Shown: piece after piece, positions 16,323-27,114 of the stretch
Numbering within the stretch: the first letter of the stretch is position 1
How the letters are laid out: each line of letters opens with the position of its first letter
Source of the DNA: Ignavibacteriales bacterium
Lineage (GTDB): Bacteria > Bacteroidota > Ignavibacteria > UBA10030
Direction of reading: 5' to 3'
Length of the DNA stretch: 56,910 nucleotides
NCBI GenBank assembly: GCA_016192345.1
Contig: JACPUH010000093.1
Coordinates: 1 to 56,910, forward strand
Notes under the pieces: generated by a model
Told to the model about the DNA's origin: nothing
Databases searched by the model: none
What the model saw: the letters and a program-made list of their open reading frames with translations, nothing else
Position numbers and translations under genes: made by a program

Positions 16323-17278
16323 GTGGAAGTGCTTGATGTAGCGATAGTTGGAGGGGGTCCGGCAGGCCTCTCCTGTGCCATTGAAGCGGGGAAGCACGGC
16401 CTGACATCTGTCGTGCTTGACAAGGGGGCGGTTGTCGACGCTATTCGACGATTTCCGCACGCCTTGACCTTTTTTTCCACCCCCGAGTTGTTGGAGCTAG
16501 GGGGCATTCCCTTCCCGAGTTCCGGTTTTCGCCCGACCCGCGTCGAAACTCTTCGTTACTATCAATCCGTTGTCAGGTTCTTCAACCTCCCCGTAAGAAC
16601 GGGGGAAGAAGTTCGTGCCATCCGAAAAGCCGGGGCGACCTTCGAAGTTGTCACGTCCGGCCAAACATTCCTCGCGAGGAATGTCATTGTGGCAACCGGA
16701 TACTTCGATACCCCCAATCCTTTCGATGTTCCGGGAGCCCATCTCCCCAAGGTCCACCGGTACTATTCCGAACCGTTTGCCTATACGGGTCGTGAGGTGG
16801 CTGTGGTCGGGGGAAAAAATTCCGCCGTTGAGATCGCCCTCGATTTGTTCCGCCATGGAGCGCATGTATCGCTGGTCCATAGAGGGACTGCATTGAGCGA
16901 CGGTGTGAAATATTGGGTCTTGCCGGATATCGAGAACCGGATCAAGAATGGGGAGATTAAAGCGTACTTCGGGACGGAGGTGGGAGAAATTCAACCGAAT
17001 ACGATCGTGCTGAAAGGGAGGCACAAGGAGGAGATTCCCAACGATGTTCTGTTCGTGATGATCGGCTATCGCCCCGACAATCATCTGCTCGAGCAGGTGG
17101 GAGTCCGGATCGACCCGGAAACGCTCGCCCCCCTCCACGATAGTGAAAGCATGGAAACGAATGTCATGGGCCTTTTTGTTGCCGGCTCGATCGCGGCCGG
17201 AAAGTTGAATAACAAGATTTTCATCGAAAATGGCCGCCTCCATGGTAAGCAGATCATGGAAGCGATCGAAAAAGCTCG

Positions 17279-17282
<4 letters not shown>
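16323..17282 (+). CDS. ypdA: YpdA-type bacillithiol disulfide reductase (putative)
   Basis: A 319-residue FAD/NAD(P)H oxidoreductase. The first dinucleotide motif GGGPAG is at residues 10-15, and a second, VVGGKNSAVEIAL, begins near residue 161. The stretch AIRRFPHALTFFSTPELLELGGIPF and the KPTR-like RPTRVETLRYY are specific to the YpdA subfamily rather than to thioredoxin reductase, and there is no CxxC active site. YpdA reduces oxidised bacillithiol, a low-molecular-weight thiol known in Firmicutes, Bacteroidota and, as an N-methyl form, Chlorobi. The start codon is GTG. The promoter of atpD overlaps its stop codon. Confidence 0.88.
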
Positions 17283-18765
<1,483 letters not shown>

Positions 18766-18768
18766 TGT

Positions 18769-19179
18769 ATGGCGGAGAAAATCTTCAAATTGGAAATAGT
18801 CACACCCAAGAAAGTGACCTATAACGCCGGCGTTACGAGCTTTACCGCTCCCGGGGTTGTGGGTGGATTCCAGGTATTACGCAGCCATGCACCCCTTCTC
18901 TCCAATGTGGGGGTGGGAGTGGTGAAGATTGTCGATACGGAGGGGAAGGAACTCCATTATGCCACCAGCGGCGGTTTCGTGGAGGTGCATGACAACAAGG
19001 TTATTATGATCGCAGAGACGGCGGAACGATCTGATGAGCTCGATGTGAACCGTGCGCAAGCGGCGCGCGACCGGGCGCAAAAAAGGCTTGCTGAGAAAAA
19101 GATCGAGGTCGATCTGGATCGGGCGAGGATGGCCCTTCAACGGGCGCTGAACAGGCTCCGCGTAGCTGACCGCTCTTAA
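18769..19179 (+). CDS. atpC: ATP synthase F1, epsilon subunit
   Basis: A 136-residue epsilon subunit that couples F1 to the c-ring rotor and inhibits ATP hydrolysis. The N-terminal beta-barrel reads KLEIVTPKKVTYNAGVTSFTAPG and contains GGFQVLRSHAPLLSNVGVG; the C-terminal helical hairpin (residues 90-132) is Arg/Ala/Glu-rich and complete. The ATG lies 3 bases after the atpD stop, so both are translated from one message. A double hairpin terminator starts at the stop codon. Confidence 0.95.
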   Translation: MAEKIFKLEIVTPKKVTYNAGVTSFTAPGVVGGFQVLRSHAPLLSNVGVGVVKIVDTEGKELHYATSGGFVEVHDNKVIMIAETAERSDELDVNRAQAARDRAQKRLAEKKIEVDLDRARMALQRALNRLRVADRS

Positions 19180-19206
19180 GAGCGGCGGGGGTCACCGACC
19201 CTTTTT
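19170..19206 (+). terminator. Terminator after atpC (two adjacent hairpins)
   Basis: First a perfect 16-base palindrome CCGCTCTTAAGAGCGG (19170-19185) spanning the stop codon, then a 5-bp stem GGGTC/GACCC with a 3-base loop followed by TTTTT (19202-19206). The second hairpin is the likely intrinsic terminator. Confidence 0.65.
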
Positions 19207-19424
19207 CAGTATGATCTTCCTTTTTTTTCAAGGCGGCAGCTTCGGTTGTCGCCTTTGCCGTTTCCGTCATTACAGTCGCTTTCGGGAATTCTAGGCCTTC
19301 CGTCAGTCCAGCCCCTCTCATTCTTGCCCCATTGATGCGTCCGAATTATCAGGTTTCCTGTCGTGAAAAGTCGTCGTTCCGTGGATTCATCCTCCGCGCG
19401 CCATGGGCTACATCGCCTGTAGGA
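19207..19424. other. Non-coding stretch between atpC and the susC promoter
   Basis: The gene-free interval 19180-19515 holds the atpC terminator at its left end and the susC promoter at its right end. I see no small gene, RNA structure or repeat in the middle part. Confidence 0.5.
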
Positions 19425-19453
19425 TTGACATTCACAAGTGAAACGCCTACATT
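19425..19453 (+). promoter_or_regulatory. Sigma-70-type promoter for the SusC/SusD genes
   Basis: Perfect TTGACA (19425-19430), 17-base spacer, TACATT (19448-19453), 63 bases before the susC start codon. Confidence 0.65.
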
Positions 19454-19515
19454 CGTCAGGGTAATTGAGCCCGATTCACTATCCTCTCAGAGTATAAAAC
19501 TTACAGGAGGCGCGT

Positions 19516-22470
19516 ATGAGTGCTTCGTACAAATCTTGGAAATGCGTGTGGGAACTGATCGTCGTCTGTGTCTTTCTGGCGCAGTTGACGCAAGCCCAAC
19601 AAACGCGGCAAACCTATACGATCACCGGTACGGTGACGGATGCAAAGACCGGTGAGGCGCTTGTCGGCGCCAACGTGACAATCCGTGGCACGTCGGTTGG
19701 AGCATCTGCGGACCGGGAGGGCAAGTACACGATCCTTGCCACACTCTCTCCAGGTTCCTATCGGGTTGCTCACTCGTTTGTCGGGTACAAGACGAAGGTC
19801 ACGGATCTTCAGCTCGCCCAGCAGGCGATCGTGGAGGTCGGAAAGATCGGTCTCGATGAGGATCTTCTTCAAATCCAGGAGGTCGTCGTGACCGGTACGG
19901 GATCTGCCATGGAGAAGGAGCGGCTTGGGAATGCGGTGGCGACGTTGGCCGGAAGCCGTATTGCTGATGCCTTTGCCCCGACCTTGGATGCGGCATTGGT
20001 CGGAAAAATCGCCGGCGCCCAGGTTCAACAAAACTCCGGTACCCCCGGAGGCGGTGTCTCCGTCCGCCTGCGAGGGACTTCGACCATCTCCGCGAGTGCC
20101 GAGCCGTTATATATTATCGATGGTGTTATTGTCGACAATAGTTCCAATGAACTCGTCAATCTTGGGGGCTACGTGGGAAACAGGATCGCCGATCTCAACC
20201 CGAACGATGTTGACCGGATCGAGGTTGTGAAGGGGGCGGCTGCCGCTGCTTTGTATGGATCGCGTGCGAACAACGGCGTTATTCAGATTTTCACCAAACG
20301 CGGGCAGCTTGGAACCCCCCGCGTTTCGTATCGGACGCAGGCCGGGATGGGTGACATCCGGAAAACATACGAGGTCAACATGTATGGGTTCGATAAACCT
20401 CCCTCGGATGCGACACGGAAGCAGGTGACCCGGAGCGACTACCAAAAGGATATCTTCCGCACCGCCTACCAGTACGAAAATCACCTCGCGATGTCCGGAG
20501 GGAATGAGGACACGAAGTACTATGTTTCCGGGACCCAGACTTCGGAGCAGGGAATTGTCAATGCATCCGACTATCAAAAGATCAACTTCCGCGCGAACCT
20601 CGATCAGTTCGTGAACAGCTGGCTGAAGCTTGCCGCGGGGGCGAACTATGTGTACTCGTTTTCCGATCGTGTTCCGAACGGCGGGATCGTCGGTGGGGAA
20701 GGTGTGATCACGAACTTTGCCTTCCAGCCGAATTGGGCCGATCTCCGGCCCAACGCTGAGGGAAAATACCCGACACCTCCGTTCGCCGCCTTTGCGAACG
20801 AACTGGAAGTTCTGGATCTTTGGAAGGCACCCCTCAGAGTGAATCGCTTCATCGGGAGTCTGCAATTCACGGCAACGCCCATGAGTAACCTCAGTCTCGA
20901 ATACCGGGCCGGATATGACCAATATCGTGAAAATGCCACGCGGGAAATCCCCGTCGGTTCGTCCGCCGGATACATCACCGGCTTCTCCCAGCAGGCAACG
21001 AAGGATGCTCTCCAGTTGAATAGTGACCTCACAGCCACCCATACCGTTATGATGGATGATCTGGGGTTCACGACCGTCGCCGGGTTCAGCCACTCCTACT
21101 ATGAAGGGACGACCATCATTGCATCGGTGCGCGATCTGATCCCGGTCTCAACGATCTTGAGTTCGGGAGCGACCGCCACGGCCGCGGAGTATCGCGAGAA
21201 GCGGGTTATCTATGGGTCCTTCCTCCAGGAGACCGTGGGATACCAGGACAAGCTCTTTCTCACCGGCGCTCTCAGGGTTGACGGTGCCTCGACATTCGGC
21301 GAAGACGACCGCTTCCAGCTTTTCCCGAAGGCAAGCCTCTCCTATGTTCTCTCGAACGAGGAATGGTGGGGGGAGACCTTCGGCAGTACTCTCAACCGTT
21401 TCAAGTTTCGCCTTGCCTGGGGCCAATCGGGAGGCCAACCTGCCGGTACGTATGATCGTTTTTCCGTGTATCTCCAGCAGAGTAATAGCAACAGACCCGG
21501 ATTGGTCAACTCGGTTCTCCTGGGCAATCAGAACCTGAAACCCGAACGAATGACCGAAATTGAGGTTGGTGCCGACTTCGGGCTATTCAATGATCGGATC
21601 AGCATTGAGGCCACCTACTATGAGAAACAGGTAAAGGATCTCCTCCTGCAGCGGACCCTTCCCCCCTCCACAGGATTCTCAGGGATTCTTGACAACGTGG
21701 GGGAACTTGAGAACAAAGGGTTTGAGTTGATGATCAAGGGGATCGCGTGGAACGACGATATGTTGCAGTGGATCAGCTCCTTCACCGTCTCGCAGAACAA
21801 GAATAAGGTCACGAAACTAAATGGACCGGCGTTCGCGGCTGCAAACAGCTTCGGGATTTCACGTGTCGCCCAGGGAGAACCGTTGGGATTCTTCTACGGT
21901 CCGAAGTACCTGCGGCAAACAGATGGTTCGCTCCTCCTGGATGCCCAGGGACGGCCGCAACGTAATCCCGTTGCAGAAAAACTCGGTGATCCAAATCCGG
22001 ATTACATCCTTGCCTTCACCAATGAGTTCCAGGTGTACAAGAACCTGAGCGTCTATGTTCAGTTCGATGGCATGATGGGGCAGGATGTGTTTAATTTCAC
22101 TCGGAGAATCCTGGAAACCCCCGCCTTCGGAAACGGGAAGGGGTACGAAAGGGAACTCAGCGGGGAACTTCCGGTCGGTTATTACAACAACCGGCGAACG
22201 GTGTTCGAGGAGTATGTTGAAGACGGCTCGTTCATCAAGTTGCGGGAACTCTCCATCGGATATCTGATGGACAACGAGTTTACGCAGGGTCTCGGTCTTC
22301 GCAACCTGCAGGTCCGCCTGACCGGACGTAATCTTTTCTCGATTGACGATTACAGCGGCTACGATCCTGAAATCAATGCTGCATCCCAAAGCACTCTTGT
22401 TCGTGGATTTGACTGGTCGACCGTTCCGCTGCCGCGCACATGGATCCTGAGTCTCACCTTGAATCTGTGA
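19516..22470 (+). CDS. SusC/RagA-type TonB-dependent outer membrane transporter
   Basis: A 984-residue outer membrane protein that would import oligomeric nutrients with its SusD partner. Order: signal peptide (residues 12-29), CarboxypepD_reg domain (34-110, TGTVTDAKTGEALVGANV), TonB-box-like VVVTGTG, plug domain (about 125-260, with GTPGGGVSVRLRGTSTIS and the YGSRANNGVI region), then the long beta-barrel ending in an alternating aromatic/hydrophobic strand (TWILSLTLNL). AGGAGG precedes the ATG. The susD gene starts 51 bases downstream. SusC barrels are energised by TonB-ExbBD; those genes are not here. Confidence 0.95.
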   Translation: MSASYKSWKCVWELIVVCVFLAQLTQAQQTRQTYTITGTVTDAKTGEALVGANVTIRGTSVGASADREGKYTILATLSPGSYRVAHSFVGYKTKVTDLQLAQQAIVEVGKIGLDEDLLQIQEVVVTGTGSAMEKERLGNAVATLAGSRIADAFAPTLDAALVGKIAGAQVQQNSGTPGGGVSVRLRGTSTISASAEPLYIIDGVIVDNSSNELVNLGGYVGNRIADLNPNDVDRIEVVKGAAAAALYGSRANNGVIQIFTKRGQLGTPRVSYRTQAGMGDIRKTYEVNMYGFDKPPSDATRKQVTRSDYQKDIFRTAYQYENHLAMSGGNEDTKYYVSGTQTSEQGIVNASDYQKINFRANLDQFVNSWLKLAAGANYVYSFSDRVPNGGIVGGEGVITNFAFQPNWADLRPNAEGKYPTPPFAAFANELEVLDLWKAPLRVNRFIGSLQFTATPMSNLSLEYRAGYDQYRENATREIPVGSSAGYITGFSQQATKDALQLNSDLTATHTVMMDDLGFTTVAGFSHSYYEGTTIIASVRDLIPVSTILSSGATATAAEYREKRVIYGSFLQETVGYQDKLFLTGALRVDGASTFGEDDRFQLFPKASLSYVLSNEEWWGETFGSTLNRFKFRLAWGQSGGQPAGTYDRFSVYLQQSNSNRPGLVNSVLLGNQNLKPERMTEIEVGADFGLFNDRISIEATYYEKQVKDLLLQRTLPPSTGFSGILDNVGELENKGFELMIKGIAWNDDMLQWISSFTVSQNKNKVTKLNGPAFAAANSFGISRVAQGEPLGFFYGPKYLRQTDGSLLLDAQGRPQRNPVAEKLGDPNPDYILAFTNEFQVYKNLSVYVQFDGMMGQDVFNFTRRILETPAFGNGKGYERELSGELPVGYYNNRRTVFEEYVEDGSFIKLRELSIGYLMDNEFTQGLGLRNLQVRLTGRNLFSIDDYSGYDPEINAASQSTLVRGFDWSTVPLPRTWILSLTLNL

Positions 22471-22521
22471 TGCGGCGCCATGGAACCCATTCAAATCACT
22501 TTCGAAATAAAGGATCGAATC

Positions 22522-23808
22522 ATGAAAACGAACAATCTGTTAACCCTCGTTTGGTGTGCATTCCTGCTGGTTGCCGCGGGGTGTGAACTCGACCAGCTCA
22601 ATCCCAACGCACCGACCGAAGCGCAAGTGTTATCAACTCCGGAAGGAATCAAGGCCCTTGCCGTCGGCTTGCAGGCCCAGTATGGCGAAGGTGTCAATGA
22701 AAATGTCGAAGTGTCAAACTTCCTCACCCGCTGGTACGCTACGATGCCTTCGTCCGTGCTTGGTCTCCGTGAACTCGAAACAGGCGGATCCGACGTGCAG
22801 GGATTCAATGGTACGGTCAACAACATGTGGAGTACACACTACCGCACCATCAAATCGGCGGAAGACCTGATCACCAACGCTCCAAAGGTGACGCTGGTCG
22901 ATGGAACGCGGAGCGGAATCATCGCCCTGGCAAAACTCTACAAGGCCATGTCCATCGGAGAATTGATCGAATGCTACGAACAGGTCCCGATTGAAGTCAC
23001 CTCCTCGCTGACACCGACGTTCGCGAACCGTACGGCGGCGCTGGACTATGTCATTTCCCTCCTGGAACAGGCCCAGCAGGAGATCACGGCAACACCCCCC
23101 TCGGCCGATTTCAACGCGAGTATCCTTGGCATCGGGTTTGATTTGACGAATACGATCCGTGCGATGATCGCGCGGTACGCCCTGATCAAGGGGGACCATG
23201 ACAAAGCGTTGAGCGCGGCAAACTTGGTTGATCTTACCAAGACGTCCTCCATCTTTTACAACAGCTCGACGTCGCGCAATCCCATTTACCTGATCACCAT
23301 TCAACTTGTGTATTACAGGCCGGTCAGGACGTGGCGGACAAACGCGGAAGCCGGAGACGGACGCGTGGCATATTGGGTCTCCCCCGGTACCTCCAACTCG
23401 TTTCTGAGCAAACCGGTGGATGACTTCAACCAGTTCAAAACTGACAACGCAAAATTCTATGTCTATCTCCCGGGTGAAATAACCCTGATCAAAGCGGAAG
23501 CGTATGCGCGGAAGAACGACCTGGCGAACGCTCTGATTGAGCTGAACAAGGTGCGGACGAAAGCGACCGATCCAGCAGGAATCGGGGCCGGGCTGCCGCC
23601 CAAGACGGCGGCGACACTTCCCAACCAGGGGGCCATGCTGGATGAAATTTTCAAACAACGGCAGTACGAACTCTTCATTACAGGGTTGTTGCTTGGAGAT
23701 TCCCGTCGCTTTAGCAAACCGCAGGTTGATCGGACTCGAAACTGGCTTCCCTTTCCCGACACCGAGCGTTTGTCGAATCCCAATACCCCCACCGACCCAG
23801 CTTTCTAG
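22522..23808 (+). CDS. SusD/RagB-type outer membrane lipoprotein
   Basis: A 428-residue nutrient-binding lipoprotein that caps the SusC barrel. The N-terminus has a lipoprotein signal (LLVAAGC) directly followed by ELDQLNPNAPT, a typical SusD start, then TPR-like helices and the C-terminal RagB segment (LPGEITLIKAEAYARKNDLANALIELNKVR, shown in parts). The ATG at 22522 is chosen because AAGGA precedes it and the lipobox falls at the right distance; 22480 would add an unlikely head. Likely co-transcribed with susC and terminated at 23847-23892. Ligand class unknown. Confidence 0.92.
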   Translation: MKTNNLLTLVWCAFLLVAAGCELDQLNPNAPTEAQVLSTPEGIKALAVGLQAQYGEGVNENVEVSNFLTRWYATMPSSVLGLRELETGGSDVQGFNGTVNNMWSTHYRTIKSAEDLITNAPKVTLVDGTRSGIIALAKLYKAMSIGELIECYEQVPIEVTSSLTPTFANRTAALDYVISLLEQAQQEITATPPSADFNASILGIGFDLTNTIRAMIARYALIKGDHDKALSAANLVDLTKTSSIFYNSSTSRNPIYLITIQLVYYRPVRTWRTNAEAGDGRVAYWVSPGTSNSFLSKPVDDFNQFKTDNAKFYVYLPGEITLIKAEAYARKNDLANALIELNKVRTKATDPAGIGAGLPPKTAATLPNQGAMLDEIFKQRQYELFITGLLLGDSRRFSKPQVDRTRNWLPFPDTERLSNPNTPTDPAF

Positions 23809-23846
23809 GCCCAGAGCTTGATCCAAGGGAAGGGAGAGATTTACCA

Positions 23847-23892
23847 CCGGAGTCCGTTGAAGGGAAAATGCTTCGACGGACTCTGGTTGTTC
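23847..23892 (+). terminator. Intrinsic terminator after susD
   Basis: A 16-bp stem (23847-23862 with 23871-23886) containing only two G-U type pairs, an 8-base A-rich loop, then TTGTTC. Confidence 0.65.
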
Positions 23893-23926
23893 TCTGCCAC
23901 ATTGTTGCCCACATGGGAGCATCATC

Positions 23927-24982
23927 ATGAATCGCTTTCTTCTTCTCTGTTGCTCACTTTTTGTGTTCGCACTTCTTCTCCCGGCACAGCCTCAGTCGGA
24001 ACATCTATTCTACGCGGTTGACTCGGAGGAATCGTTTCGGAGTCTGAAACAGAATATCGATAAGATAAGCATCGTGGCCCCCGGTCTGTACTCAGTTGAT
24101 GAAGACGGGGTTGTATGGGGTTCGGTGGATCCCCGCATTCTTGACCTGGCGGCAAGGCACACCGTTGGCGTGATGCCGCTAATTGTGAACCCCGGATTCG
24201 ACCAACAGATGTTGCACAGACTGCTGGTCAATCCCGAAGCGCGGGCCCGAGCCATCGCCTCGTTCCTCGAAGAATGCGCCCGCTATCGATATGTCGGCAT
24301 GCAGTTCGACTTTGAAAACCTTCATCAGAACGACAGGAGCGCGTTTACCACATTCTTCAAGGAAACGGCGGAAGCCTTCCATCGTCGAGGGCTCAGGCTG
24401 AGTGTTGCCGTGGTTCACAGGCCGGAGGAGTTCGCGGGCCCTACGCCGTATCACAAGTGGTTGTTTGAGAACTGGAGGGCAGGATATGACCTGAAGGAAC
24501 TGGCGGCAGCCGGAGACTTCATCTCCGTCATGACCTATTCCCAACATACCCGCCGGACGACCCCCGGTCCGAGTGCTGGAATGCCCTGGACCAAACAGGT
24601 GGTGGAGTACTTCCTGCGATTTGTACCACCGGAGAAGCTTTCGCTTGGAATCCCGACGGGGGGTATGCACTGGTACACCGCCCTTGATACGGTTCGCTAT
24701 GTCGCCAATGCTCGCTCATGGAGCAATACGGTCAGCTACGAAACCGCTCTTGGCATCATTGAGCGACACAAGGCCAAGTTGCTCTGGAACGACGAACAGC
24801 AAGTCTTGTACGCGGTGTTCGCCAACGTCGGTTTGTTTGAATACATCTACCTGGATGATGCGCGCAGCTTCAAAGCAAAGTTTGATCTTGTTCGAACACT
24901 CAAGTTGCGCGGCATCTCTGTGTGGGTCCTGGGAACAGAAGACCCCGCGATATGGAACGGTCTGCCGAAGGTATCCCGCTAG
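23927..24982 (+). CDS. Exported glycoside hydrolase family 18-like protein
   Basis: A 351-residue exported protein with a signal peptide (residues 4-20) and a GH18 TIM barrel. The active-site strand reads YVGMQFDFENL, a variant of the DxxDxDxE motif keeping the final Asp-Phe-Glu, so the acid Glu is present. Other landmarks are VMPLIVNPGFD, FISVMTYSQHT, LGIPTGGMHWYT and the closing RGISVWVLGTEDPAIW, where the Trp of the barrel floor is expected. GH18 members hydrolyse chitin or peptidoglycan-type GlcNAc links; this compact single-domain type resembles spore-cortex and SleL-like proteins. It follows the SusC/SusD pair and might act on the imported glycan, but a terminator separates them. Confidence 0.82.
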   Translation: MNRFLLLCCSLFVFALLLPAQPQSEHLFYAVDSEESFRSLKQNIDKISIVAPGLYSVDEDGVVWGSVDPRILDLAARHTVGVMPLIVNPGFDQQMLHRLLVNPEARARAIASFLEECARYRYVGMQFDFENLHQNDRSAFTTFFKETAEAFHRRGLRLSVAVVHRPEEFAGPTPYHKWLFENWRAGYDLKELAAAGDFISVMTYSQHTRRTTPGPSAGMPWTKQVVEYFLRFVPPEKLSLGIPTGGMHWYTALDTVRYVANARSWSNTVSYETALGIIERHKAKLLWNDEQQVLYAVFANVGLFEYIYLDDARSFKAKFDLVRTLKLRGISVWVLGTEDPAIWNGLPKVSR

Positions 24983-25010
24983 TGGCAGAGTTCGCGATGC
25001 TCCGAATTCG

Positions 25011-25039
25011 TTGACATTCAAACTGAGAAAGGTTATATT
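25011..25039 (+). promoter_or_regulatory. Near-consensus sigma-70 promoter for the alr operon
   Basis: TTGACA (25011-25016), 17-base spacer, TATATT (25034-25039), 63 bases before alr. This is the best promoter match in the window. Confidence 0.75.
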
Positions 25040-25058
25040 CAACCCAAAATTTTAAGGA

Positions 25059-25084
25059 CCTGACAGGAATCAAGGCCTGACAGG
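25059..25084 (+). repeat. Direct repeat CCTGACAGG in the alr leader
   Basis: Two copies of CCTGACAGG at 25059-25067 and 25076-25084, 17 bases apart, between promoter and start codon. Each copy is nearly palindromic. Could be an operator or a chance duplication. Confidence 0.35.
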
Positions 25085-25102
25085 TTTGCCAGAGAAGGCT
25101 TC

Positions 25103-26245
25103 ATGAAACCTGTCCCGTCTCGCCCTGCCATCACCCGCCCCACCGTCGCAGAGATCGACCTTCGCGCTATTGCCTTTAATCTCAAGGGGATAAGAAAGCA
25201 CGTGGGGACGGGAGTGAAGATCCTCGGCGTTGTGAAGGCGAATGCCTATGGCCATGGGCTGCACGAGGTCGCCGGTTTCATTGAAAATCGCTATGTGGAT
25301 TATCTCGGAGTGGCTTTTGCAGAGGAAGGGGCGGCGTTGCGTCGCGGAGGGATCAAGGCGCCAATCCACGTCTTCACTCTCCCGTCACGCTCCCAGGCTA
25401 CGCTTTACGCCGAGCACCGGTTGGAGGCTACGGTCTGTTCCTTGATGGATTGTCAGATCCTGGATTCTGTCGGAACGAAGTTCCGCAGGACCATTCCGGT
25501 CCATCTCAAAATTGATACCGGGATGAACAGGATCGGGGTCAAAACCGGCGGGATCCGGCCCTTGCTGAGGGCGATCGCGAAGTTGAAGCGGATTGAAATA
25601 AAGGGTGTTTTCACCCACTTTGCGACATCGGATGCCCGTGACAAACGTTTTGCCAGGGGCCAGTTGGGCCAATTTCTGCAGGGACTTGATGTCCTCAGGG
25701 CTGAACTTGTGGAACCCGAGCTTGTGCATGCCGCGAACAGCGGGGCAATTCTCGATCTCCCGGAATCGAGGTTTTCCATGGTGCGGCCGGGAATTATTTC
25801 GTATGGTTACTATCCCTCGCACGAAACGGGCGAAAGCATACCGCTCAAGCCTGCGATGAAGTTGCGAACGACTGTCGCACTTGTCAAGCGTATCGAACCG
25901 GGGGAGAGTGTCAGTTACAACCGACTTTTCATTGCACGAAAGAGAACCCGGATTGCCACGCTCCCGGTAGGATATGCGGACGGTTATACCAGGCTCCTGA
26001 CGGGAAAAACCTCGGTCGTCATTCATGGCAGGGAGTGTCCGGTTGTCGGGACGATCGGGATGGATCAGATGATGGTGGATGTCGGAACGGCCGATGTGGC
26101 CCCGGGTGATGAAGCGGTTCTGATCGGGGCACAGGGGAAAGCCAGGGTGGATGCCTGGGACCTGGCGTCACGGTTAGGAACCGTTCCGCTTGAAATTGTC
26201 ACTGCAGTCACAACAAGGGTCCCACGAATCTACAGAGGCGTATGA
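25103..26245 (+). CDS. alr: Alanine racemase
   Basis: PLP enzyme producing D-alanine for peptidoglycan. The 380-residue chain carries the PLP lysine in GVVKANAYGHG (Lys45), HLKIDTGMNRIGV, HAANSGAIL, the SYNRLF loop with the second catalytic Tyr region, and LPVGYADGY and VGTIGMDQMMVDV at the C-terminal domain. GAGAAGG precedes the ATG. It is first in a run of closely packed genes (alr, unknown, manC, rlpA, rpiB-like) that reads as a cell-wall and envelope-sugar operon. Its stop overlaps the next ATG. Confidence 0.95.
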   Translation: MKPVPSRPAITRPTVAEIDLRAIAFNLKGIRKHVGTGVKILGVVKANAYGHGLHEVAGFIENRYVDYLGVAFAEEGAALRRGGIKAPIHVFTLPSRSQATLYAEHRLEATVCSLMDCQILDSVGTKFRRTIPVHLKIDTGMNRIGVKTGGIRPLLRAIAKLKRIEIKGVFTHFATSDARDKRFARGQLGQFLQGLDVLRAELVEPELVHAANSGAILDLPESRFSMVRPGIISYGYYPSHETGESIPLKPAMKLRTTVALVKRIEPGESVSYNRLFIARKRTRIATLPVGYADGYTRLLTGKTSVVIHGRECPVVGTIGMDQMMVDVGTADVAPGDEAVLIGAQGKARVDAWDLASRLGTVPLEIVTAVTTRVPRIYRGV

Positions 26246-27045
26246 ACCACGCACACGAAGCACTTCGAACCCTTCTCGGCACCGTTCCTCTTGCCGAACT
26301 CTCCAACGATCAGCAACGGACAACCTTTGAGGCTCTCCGGCAGAGGCTCGTCTCGGTCGCTGATCTCGAGACGGAGCTGAGATCGCTCTATAAGGTCCGT
26401 AATTTTTCCGATTTTGCAACAACCTTACTTTGGATTGCGAACCGGACGGAGAAGGAGGGGGGATTTCAGGTGGATCCTGGAGATACATACCTGGTTCTTT
26501 CATCCTTTCGTGCCGCCATGGGAGGTGTTGTTCCGCCTTCGGCGTTGCAAGCACCGGCTCCTGATGCCGGTGATCCTTTTGCTGCCTTTGGGGTAGGAGG
26601 AACGGAGCAATCCACCTTGGAGGAACATCCTTCGAGTCTCGAAGGATTTTTTCCCGAGACGCCGTCGAACCAACAGGAACCTCCCGGTACTCCAACTGTC
26701 TCAGGGGACGAGAAGGAATTCTCCGCCCTGCTTGAACAATTTGTCGAAGCGATGCAAAGCGGGGAGGATGCCCGCATCACGTTGCTCGAACGGGTGGTGG
26801 CAGTGTGTTCCTTGGTCGGGACCGGGGAGTTTGCCGACGACTACAAAGAGTACTGCCGATACCTGAGCGAATTTCTCTCCTACATCTCGGAGAATCAGTA
26901 CCTTGATGATGTTCGGGTGATGAACATCCTTTCCAACGTCTCCTCCCCCGTATCACAGTGGGCGAACACCGCCCCCACGGAACGACAGGGGGTGCTGGAA
27001 GAGGGAATCGCCCCACTCCGCGACTTTAAATCGCTCTTTGAATAG
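26242..27045 (+). CDS. Protein of unknown function downstream of alr
   Basis: A 267-residue acidic, soluble-looking protein without signal peptide or membrane segment. It has an N-terminal helical region (residues 1-75), a Pro/Glu/Ser-rich linker (residues 90-155) and a C-terminal helical domain (160-267) with LLEQFVEAMQSGEDARITLLERVVAVC. I recognise no family. The ATGA overlap with alr indicates translational coupling and a conserved operon. A scaffolding or regulatory role is possible but not shown. Confidence 0.65.
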   Translation: MNHAHEALRTLLGTVPLAELSNDQQRTTFEALRQRLVSVADLETELRSLYKVRNFSDFATTLLWIANRTEKEGGFQVDPGDTYLVLSSFRAAMGGVVPPSALQAPAPDAGDPFAAFGVGGTEQSTLEEHPSSLEGFFPETPSNQQEPPGTPTVSGDEKEFSALLEQFVEAMQSGEDARITLLERVVAVCSLVGTGEFADDYKEYCRYLSEFLSYISENQYLDDVRVMNILSNVSSPVSQWANTAPTERQGVLEEGIAPLRDFKSLFE

Positions 27046-27114
27046 CGGAGCATCACGCCGCTCGTCCTCCTGTGATGCCGACGGCTTTGCCTACCGGACA
27101 ACACAACAAACACT

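Noticed and set aside
19207..19321. Reverse-strand short frame after atpC
   Set aside because: Runs antisense into atpC, with no start signals.
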